Below are positions 57,035 through 64,000 of a stretch of 64,000 bases of DNA, piece by piece (position 1 is the first letter of the stretch; each line of letters begins with the position of its first letter). A program made the position numbers and the translations under genes. This DNA comes from Fuscovulum blasticum DSM 2131 (lineage in GTDB: Bacteria; Pseudomonadota; Alphaproteobacteria; Rhodobacterales; Rhodobacteraceae): assembly GCF_003034965.1 (NCBI RefSeq), contig NZ_PZKE01000012.1, forward strand, positions 49,829 through 113,828, in the 5' to 3' direction. The notes beneath the pieces are model-generated. The model saw nothing but the letters and a program-made list of their open reading frames with translations, did no database searches and was not told where the DNA came from.

Positions 57035-57544
57035 ATGAGCCGCGCCTTTGTCAACGAAGATGCCGGGAAAGACCGCCCCGATCTGCCCGACCTGCCGCTG
57101 TCGGCGCATCCGAACTTCGTCACGCCGCGCGGTCTGGCCGATCTTCGCGCGCGTCTGGCCGCGCGGCAGGGCGAACTGGCGGCGCTCCGCGCCCGCGCCG
57201 AACGGCTGGACAAGCTGCCCGAAGCCGCGGCCGAGCGCGACATCCGCTGGCTTGAGGCGCGCATCGCCAGCGCGATCCCGGTCGATCCTGCCCGCCATGA
57301 CCTGACCGAAGTCGCCTTCGGCCTGCGCGTCACCGTCGCCGATGAGGACGGTCGCGAGACCACCTATGAAATCGTGGGCGAGGATGAATCCGACGCCACC
57401 CGCGGCCGCATCGCACCCCATTCGCCCCTGGCCCGCGCCCTGATGGGTGCCCGCGTCGGGGATGAGGTCACCTGGCCCCGCCCCGCCGGCGCGCTTTCGC
57501 TGGAGATCCTGAGCATTGCCCATGCCGACGATCCGACCGCTTGA
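57035..57544 (+). CDS. GreA/GreB-family transcription elongation factor
   Basis: The 169-residue protein has an N-terminal coiled coil (about 30–75, ARLAARQGELAALRARAERL) and the Gre C-terminal domain, with VADEDGRETTYEIVGEDESDATRGRIAPHSPLARALMGARVGDEVTW. The acidic tip that helps RNA cleavage (a D/E pair between the coil strands) is not obvious, so it may be a Gre-like factor such as Rnk rather than GreB. ATG 57035 begins the family segment; the longer frame upstream is noise. Its end overlaps the GNAT gene by 29 bases. Confidence 0.83.
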   Translation: MSRAFVNEDAGKDRPDLPDLPLSAHPNFVTPRGLADLRARLAARQGELAALRARAERLDKLPEAAAERDIRWLEARIASAIPVDPARHDLTEVAFGLRVTVADEDGRETTYEIVGEDESDATRGRIAPHSPLARALMGARVGDEVTWPRPAGALSLEILSIAHADDPTA

Positions 57545-58010
57545 CGCCGCCACCGACACCGATCTGGTCCGTGCCTTCTATACCGCGGCGCCGGATTACT
57601 GGCTGCTGGCCGAAGGCGCCTGCGATCCGCAGGTCAAGGCCGTCGAATTCTTCACCGACGGCCCGCCCGGCATTGACCCAGCCACCGGCAACCGGCTGGG
57701 CCTGTTCCTGAACGGGCGCCTCTCGGGCCTGCTGGAGCTGTCCTATGGCTTTCCCCAGCCGCAGGACGCCTATATCGGGCTGATGGTCCTTGGCCCCTGG
57801 GCGCAAGGATCGGGCCATGGCCGCGCCCTGCTGGTCCGTGCCGAAACGCTGGCCCGCGCCAAGGGCGCGCCGCAGCTTTATCTTGGCGTGCTGGACGCCA
57901 ACCCCCGCGGCCGCGCCTTCTGGGAACGCGAAGGCTTCGCCCCCACCGGCATCCGCCGCTTCGACGAAGCGGATGGTCAATGGATCGAACGGCTGGTCAA
58001 GCCGCTCTGA
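57516..58010 (+). CDS. GNAT-family N-acetyltransferase
   Basis: The 164-residue protein has the GNAT fold: MVLGPWAQGSGHGRALLVRAETLA is motif A, with the G-x-G-x-G-type acetyl-CoA loop QGSGHGRA, and LGVLDANPRGRAFWEREGFAPTGIRR is motif B. The substrate is unknown. Its start (ATG 57516 or 57522) lies within the Gre-like gene, so translation is coupled. A shared terminator lies beyond. Confidence 0.9.
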   Translation: MPMPTIRPLDAATDTDLVRAFYTAAPDYWLLAEGACDPQVKAVEFFTDGPPGIDPATGNRLGLFLNGRLSGLLELSYGFPQPQDAYIGLMVLGPWAQGSGHGRALLVRAETLARAKGAPQLYLGVLDANPRGRAFWEREGFAPTGIRRFDEADGQWIERLVKPL

Positions 58011-58037
58011 CCACCCTCCGGCACAGGGGGCCAAAGC

Positions 58038-58064
58038 AAAAGGGCGGCCCGAAGGCCGCCCTTT
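58038..58064. terminator. Bidirectional terminator between GNAT gene and groEL
   Basis: AAAAGGGCGGCC pairs with GGCCGCCCTTT over a CGAA loop. It serves the plus transcript and groESL on minus. Confidence 0.9.
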
Positions 58065-58087
58065 CCTGTCTTCTCCGAAGATCCGGA

Positions 58088-60056
<1,969 letters not shown>

Positions 60057-60092
60057 CTGGTAACACTCCCTTGGGTTCCAGGTTGTAAAGGA

Positions 60093-60119
60093 TCAGCACT
60101 CACGCCGGGCGAGTGCTAA
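60093..60119. promoter_or_regulatory. CIRCE element (HrcA operator)
   Basis: TCAGCACTC-N9-GAGTGCTAA has one change from the consensus TTAGCACTC-N9-GAGTGCTAA. It lies 37 bases upstream of groES and is the classic operator for HrcA repression of groESL. Confidence 0.95.
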
Positions 60120-60252
60120 CGAGGCCGAGATAGGCGCTGCCCTGCCACCTGTCAACACCCGCCCGGACCAAATTCGCCGCACAGCTTTCGCTTGGCCTTC
60201 GCCCGCCCAGATGCCACCATGCAGCCCCAGACCCCTGCCGGACCGGAGCCAG

Positions 60253-61251
60253 ATGCGTTTCCTGATTGCCCTTTTTGCAAGCCTCCTGCTGCACCTGGCC
60301 CCCGCTGCGGCCACCGCGTGCTATGGCTTGAACCTGCTGGATCTGATGCCCGCCGCAGACCGCGCCCGGATCGAGGCGGCGGCCGCGGCCGTGCCCTATT
60401 CCGAAGGCAATCTCTGGACGGCCACAAAGGGCAAGGCCAGCCTGACCATCATCGGCACCTACCACCTTGATGATCCGCGCCATGACGCGGTGATGCAGCG
60501 AATCACGCCGCTGCTGGCTGCGGCCAGGATGCTGCTGGTCGAAGGCGGCCCGGAAGAGGAAAAGCGGCTGAAGGACCGCATGGCCAGCGATCCCGGTGTC
60601 CTGATGATCACCGAAGGCCCGTCGCTGCTGGAAATGCTGCCGCCCGAAACCTGGGCGCGGCTGAAACAGGCGCTGGCCGACCGCGGGATTCCCGGCATCA
60701 TGGCCGCCAAGTTCCAGCCCTGGTATGTGACCGTCCTGCTGTCGGTGCCACCCTGCGCCATGGCCGACCTGAGCCAGCCCAAGGGTCTGGACGGGCTGCT
60801 GATCGACGCCGCCACCGCCGCGGGCAAGCCGATCCGGGCGTTGGAACCCTATGACACGGTCTTTGCCATCTTCGATGCCTTCGCCCAGCAGGACCAGGTG
60901 GCGATGATCGACCAGTCGCTGGCGCTGGAACCTGTCAGCGCCGATTTCTCGGTGACGCTGGCCGATGCCTACTACGACGGCAAAAGCCAGTTGATCTGGG
61001 AACTGATGCGCGAAACCTCGTACAACATGCCCGGCTATACCCGCGAACAGGTGGATGCCGAGATGAAGGCGATGGAAGAGGTGCTGGTCAGCCGCCGCAA
61101 CCGCGCCTGGATTCCAGTGATCGACGCGGCGGCGGCCGAGGGTGGCCCCCTGGTGGTGGCCTTCGGTGCGCTGCACCTGCCGGGGCCGGAGGGGGTGCTG
61201 AACCTGCTGGCGCAGGACGGCTGGACGATCACCCCGCTGGCCGGCCCCTGA
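60253..61251 (+). CDS. TraB/GumN-family protein
   Basis: The 332-residue protein has a signal peptide (MRFLIALFASLLLHLAPAAATA) and two GX2H motifs typical of the TraB/GumN family: GTYHLDDPRHD near residue 80 and AFGALHLPG near residue 305, thought to bind metal. It was named from plasmid TraB and xanthan-gene GumN relatives; some members are predicted proteases, which is not proven. A GGAG site precedes ATG 60253. It is divergent from groESL. Confidence 0.88.
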   Translation: MRFLIALFASLLLHLAPAAATACYGLNLLDLMPAADRARIEAAAAAVPYSEGNLWTATKGKASLTIIGTYHLDDPRHDAVMQRITPLLAAARMLLVEGGPEEEKRLKDRMASDPGVLMITEGPSLLEMLPPETWARLKQALADRGIPGIMAAKFQPWYVTVLLSVPPCAMADLSQPKGLDGLLIDAATAAGKPIRALEPYDTVFAIFDAFAQQDQVAMIDQSLALEPVSADFSVTLADAYYDGKSQLIWELMRETSYNMPGYTREQVDAEMKAMEEVLVSRRNRAWIPVIDAAAAEGGPLVVAFGALHLPGPEGVLNLLAQDGWTITPLAGP

Positions 61252-61331
61252 TCGCCCCGCCCCGTCCGGTTGCGCGGCAAGCGCGCCCCCGGCTACAAAC
61301 AGACCGAGCAGACAACAAAGCTGGAAAATCC

Positions 61332-61634
61332 ATGCGCACAGTCATTACCACCCTCTTGGCCGCGGTTGCGCTGCAAGCGGCCCTGACCGCCACCCCCGCC
61401 AGGGCGGAACCCCGCGGCTATTACGAAGTTGTGGGCGTCGAAGACGACGACATGCTGAAAATGCGCGTCGGCCCCGGCGTCGGCTACAAGATCGTGGTCG
61501 GCCTGCCGAATGGCACCGTTCTGCTGGTGCAGGGCTGTGAACGGTCGGGCAACACAAGCTGGTGCAAGGTCGCGCTGAAACAGGCGCGCGGCCTCAAGGG
61601 CTATGTCTCAAGCGCCTATCTGCGGAAGATGTGA
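61332..61634 (+). CDS. Secreted SH3-domain protein
   Basis: The 100-residue protein has a signal peptide (MRTVITTLLAAVALQAALTATPARA) and a single bacterial SH3 domain: MLKMRVGPGVGYKIVVGLPNGTVLLVQGC is typical, and a CER…SWCKVAL pair may form a disulfide. Such proteins often bind peptidoglycan. Stands 80 bases after the TraB/GumN gene and ends at a bidirectional terminator. Confidence 0.9.
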   Translation: MRTVITTLLAAVALQAALTATPARAEPRGYYEVVGVEDDDMLKMRVGPGVGYKIVVGLPNGTVLLVQGCERSGNTSWCKVALKQARGLKGYVSSAYLRKM

Positions 61635-61641
61635 AGAAGAC

Positions 61642-61675
61642 AAAGGCCAGACCGCGCGAATGCGGACTGGCCTTT
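61642..61675. terminator. Bidirectional terminator
   Basis: AAAGGCCAG pairs with CTGGCCTTT around an inner CCGC/GCGG stem. It separates the SH3 gene from the convergent mlaC. Confidence 0.85.
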
Positions 61676-61703
61676 GCGGAAAGACGGTGCCCGGGGCCGG
61701 GCG

Positions 61704-62309
61704 TCAGGTGGCGTTCAGGTCCGCAACCAGGGCATCAATGTCGCCCTTGCGCTTGTCCAGCATGGCGCCGATCTCGGCGCGTTCGCTGGCCAGCATGTTG
61801 ACGCCTTCGATGATGATGTTGAAGAACAGGTTCTTCCCCGACTTGTCGCCGACATGCCAGCGCACCTCGAACGGGCTTTCGCCCTTGAGGTAGGCCGTCG
61901 AGATCACCTCGTAATAGCTTTTCAGCGGCTTGGCGTCGTTCACCTCGATCCGGCCCCCGATGAACTCGCGGAAGCGGCGGCCGTATTTGCGGCTGATATA
62001 ACGCTGGAACGCCTTGGTGAAGGCCGCCATCTGCGCGCTTGACGCCGACCGCGCCGCAGCGCCCAGCGCCGAACGGGCAATCGTCGGCACGTCGGCATAG
62101 CGCGCGAACAGCTTTTCGAACGACCCCAGCATCTGCGCCTCGGACTGACCCGAGCCGATGACGCCGTTGATGTCGGCCACCACCTTGTCGATCAGCGCCC
62201 GCGCCTGATCAACGTTCAGCGCGGCGGCGGGCAGCGCGCCAAAGGCGGCGGCGGCGGCAAAGCCGGCGCCGACAAAGGCACGGCGGGACAGAAACGTGTT
62301 ACTGGCCAT
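61704..62309 (-). CDS. mlaC: Phospholipid-binding protein MlaC with a twin-arginine signal
   Basis: The 201-residue periplasmic protein carries lipid between MlaA and the inner-membrane Mla complex to keep the outer membrane asymmetric. The start is MASNTFLSRRAFVGAGFAAAAAFGALPAAA; the SRRAFVG element is a Tat-type signal. In the mature part, FTKAFQRYISRKYGRRFREF and SPFEVRWHVGDKSG-type MlaC landmarks occur. ATG 62309 overlaps the end of mlaA by 11 bases. No mlaFED genes are in this window. Confidence 0.93.
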   Translation of the reverse strand: MASNTFLSRRAFVGAGFAAAAAFGALPAAALNVDQARALIDKVVADINGVIGSGQSEAQMLGSFEKLFARYADVPTIARSALGAAARSASSAQMAAFTKAFQRYISRKYGRRFREFIGGRIEVNDAKPLKSYYEVISTAYLKGESPFEVRWHVGDKSGKNLFFNIIIEGVNMLASERAEIGAMLDKRKGDIDALVADLNAT

Positions 62310-63063
62310 TGGAGTCCTCGTAAGGGTCGATGAACGCATCGCCGCCCTCATCCCCGGCTGCATCGCCCCCACCAAGGGCAAACCGTCGGTTCTGCAGGTA
62401 CAGCAGCCGCGCCTGAACATAGCTGTCAGCGCTCTCATATAGGATCGAGTCGATGGTGCCGGAATACCTGGCGCGATCATTTAGCCGTGACAGCACCGCC
62501 ACGCCCATCGCCGCCGTGCGGTCATCGCCTTCGAACAGGCCGTTCAGCGGGTTCATCGCCAGATCCACCACCGTTCCCACCGCATCGCGTGCGGTTGACG
62601 GCCCGGCCAGCGGCAGTTCCACATAAGGCCCTTCGCCCACGCCCCAGACCGCCAGCGTCTCGCCGAAATCGGTCTTGTATTCGGGCATCCCGGCGGCGCT
62701 GGCGAAATCCAGAAGCCCGCCCAGACCCAGCGTCAGGTTGGCGGCCAGCCGCAGCGTGTTGGTCGCCGCCCGGTCGATCCGGCCCTGCAACAGCCCGTTG
62801 GCAATGTCGCCCGGCAGTTCCAGCACATCGGCCACGTTCGAAACGCCCTGCCGCAGCGGTTCGGGCACCACGGCGGCATAGGCCTTGGACGCGGGCCGCA
62901 CCACGGCGCGATCCAGCCCCTTGTTCACCCCGTGCACCGCGCGGTTCATCGGCTCCAGCGGGTCATTCACGCCCTGGCTGGCGGGCGCGGCGGCACAGCC
63001 CGCCAAAAGCGCACCGGCCACCACAAGCGGCAACACTCGGATCAAGGGAATCTTCACAGTCAT
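62299..63063 (-). CDS. mlaA: Outer-membrane lipid-asymmetry lipoprotein MlaA
   Basis: The 254-residue lipoprotein removes misplaced phospholipid from the outer leaflet. A signal peptide with a LAGC lipobox ends at Cys23. VNDPLEPMNRAVHGVNKGLD is the VacJ/MlaA hallmark, followed by PEPLRQGVSNVADVLELPGDIANGLLQG and GVGEGPYVELPLAGPSTARDAVG. An acidic tail closes it. It would be lipidated by Lgt. ATG 63063 begins the signal peptide; the long open frame beyond lacks one. Confidence 0.95.
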   Translation of the reverse strand: MTVKIPLIRVLPLVVAGALLAGCAAAPASQGVNDPLEPMNRAVHGVNKGLDRAVVRPASKAYAAVVPEPLRQGVSNVADVLELPGDIANGLLQGRIDRAATNTLRLAANLTLGLGGLLDFASAAGMPEYKTDFGETLAVWGVGEGPYVELPLAGPSTARDAVGTVVDLAMNPLNGLFEGDDRTAAMGVAVLSRLNDRARYSGTIDSILYESADSYVQARLLYLQNRRFALGGGDAAGDEGGDAFIDPYEDSNGQ

Positions 63064-63222
63064 CGCGCCAATTTCATGCAAGGTGCCGCGCCAGCCCCGG
63101 CCGCGGCCACCTGACAGCCATAAGGTTTGGGCCGGGGCAAGACAACGGGATTCGCGCGCACCGGCCCCGCACCGGCTGCATTTGGCGCGGCAAGGACACA
63201 GACAGGGCAAGGGCGTGACCGG

Positions 63223-64000
63223 ATGACCACAAACCCCACCGTTTGCGCGCTGACCGCCGCCCGCCGCCCGCTGCGCCCGGCCCTGGCTGCGGCGCTGGGG
63301 TTTTCGGCCGTGGTCAACCTTTTGATGCTGACACCCGCGCTCTACATGCTTCAGGTCTATGACCGGGTGCTGGTGTCGCGCTCGGTGCCCACGCTGCTGG
63401 CGCTGTCGCTGATCGCCGCCTGCCTTTTCATCGCCCTTGGCCTGCTGGACCACGCCCGCGCCCGCATCCTGGCGCGGATCGGCACCCGCCTGCAGGTCGG
63501 CCTGCAGGACCGCGTGTTCGCCGCCGCGCTGCGCCGGGGGGCCGTTGCGCCGCGCGCGCCGGCCGCGACCGAGGACGATCTTGATGCCTATGTCCGGCCC
63601 TGGGCCACCCCGCTGGCCCCCGCCCTGGCCGATCTGCCATGGGCGCCTGTCTTCCTGCTGGCCCTGTTCGCCTTCCACCCGGCGATGGGGGCGCTGGCGC
63701 TGGCCGGGGGCGTAGCGCTGGCCGCCTGCGCCCTGGCCAGCCAGCACAGCACGGCCACGGCGCAGGCGCGCGCCATAACCGCCGCCCAGGCCGCCGCCAC
63801 GCTGGCCGCCCGGCTGCGTGAAGGGTCAGGCGGCCCCGCTCCCGCCGCCCGCTGGCGGTCCTTGCGCCTGACCGCGCTGGAACAGGCCGCCCGCGCCGCC
63901 GATGCCGCCGGCGGCTGGGCGGCGGCCAGCCGCGCCGTGCGGCTGGCGCTGCAATCGGCCATGCTGGGGCTTGGCGCCTGGCTTGTGCTGCGCAACAGCC
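63223..64000 (+). CDS. Type I secretion ABC transporter, N-terminal part, cut by window edge
   Basis: The frame stays open to the edge: 259 residues, starting at ATG 63223. FSAVVNLLMLTPALYMLQVYDRVLVSRSVPTLLALSLIA is the first helix pair and loop of the PrtD/AprD type I secretion permease-ATPases, and RARILARIGTRLQVGLQDRVF follows. No N-terminal peptidase domain is present, as in PrtD. The ATPase half lies beyond the edge. A membrane fusion protein gene and a secreted substrate would be expected downstream. Confidence 0.88.
   Translation, partial: MTTNPTVCALTAARRPLRPALAAALGFSAVVNLLMLTPALYMLQVYDRVLVSRSVPTLLALSLIAACLFIALGLLDHARARILARIGTRLQVGLQDRVFAAALRRGAVAPRAPAATEDDLDAYVRPWATPLAPALADLPWAPVFLLALFAFHPAMGALALAGGVALAACALASQHSTATAQARAITAAQAAATLAARLREGSGGPAPAARWRSLRLTALEQAARAADAAGGWAAASRAVRLALQSAMLGLGAWLVLRNS

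Noticed and set aside
55760..57544. 594-codon plus-strand frame
   Set aside because: Its first two thirds lie opposite the lipase-like and iron-permease genes; only the last 169 codons, the Gre-like factor, are real.
60093..60119. Divergent CIRCE as a control of the TraB/GumN gene
   Set aside because: The element is 134 bases from that gene's start and matches the groES distance; no evidence ties it to the other side.

Overview
The window is high-GC, gene-dense chromosomal DNA from an alphaproteobacterium of the Rhodobacter type (Rhodobacterales, Paracoccaceae). The call rests on a ccoNOQP–uspA–fnrL–hemN neighbourhood, a membrane-anchored cytochrome c next to pheA, a lgt–midA–pgeF cluster, hsp20 followed by DUF1150, and a single-chain Sat–CysC enzyme. 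I see no rRNA, tRNA, CRISPR array, prophage or insertion sequence.

Layout. 1–9.5 kb: microaerobic respiration island with ccoG (cut by the left edge), the ccoNOQP cbb3 oxidase operon, a tandem universal stress protein, an MttB-family methyltransferase, fnrL and hemN. Four FNR-type palindromes lie in its promoters and a fifth precedes ompW at 52.1 kb. 9.6–16.8 kb: a yejABEF-type oligopeptide importer with a translationally coupled glycosyltransferase. 16.9–30.7 kb: cytochrome c, pheA, nudC, a CpdB-like nucleotidase, a HAD phosphatase, a lytic transglycosylase, dapA, an EamA transporter, a Hint-domain protein, smpB, a glycine-zipper mini-protein, a sulfurtransferase and an aromatic aminotransferase. 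30.9–32.7 kb: glnK–amtB. 33–42.8 kb: cell-wall block with a class A PBP, then mreBCD–mrdA–rodA; an unrecognised PD-(D/E)XK-like gene and an SDR lie between. 42.9–48.1 kb: ubiK, lgt, midA, pgeF, an Lrp regulator, trxB and a RES-domain protein. 48.2–50.3 kb: one open frame joining a MarR-like winged helix to ATP sulfurylase and APS kinase, with a palindrome over its start. 50.3–58 kb: cytochrome b561, DUF1150, hsp20, DUF465, ompW, a DMP19-like exported protein, purEK, a lipase-like hydrolase, an iron-permease-family protein, a Gre-factor and a GNAT. 58–64 kb: groESL under a CIRCE element, a TraB/GumN protein, an SH3 protein, mlaA–mlaC, and the start of a type I secretion ABC transporter.

How it works together. 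The left third is an oxygen-response module: FnrL should control the high-affinity oxidase, its CcoG assembly factor, anaerobic haem synthesis, the stress protein and, remotely, ompW. The cell-wall block makes and shapes peptidoglycan. Most of the rest is conserved housekeeping. The most unusual object is the regulator–sulfate-activation fusion at 48.2 kb.
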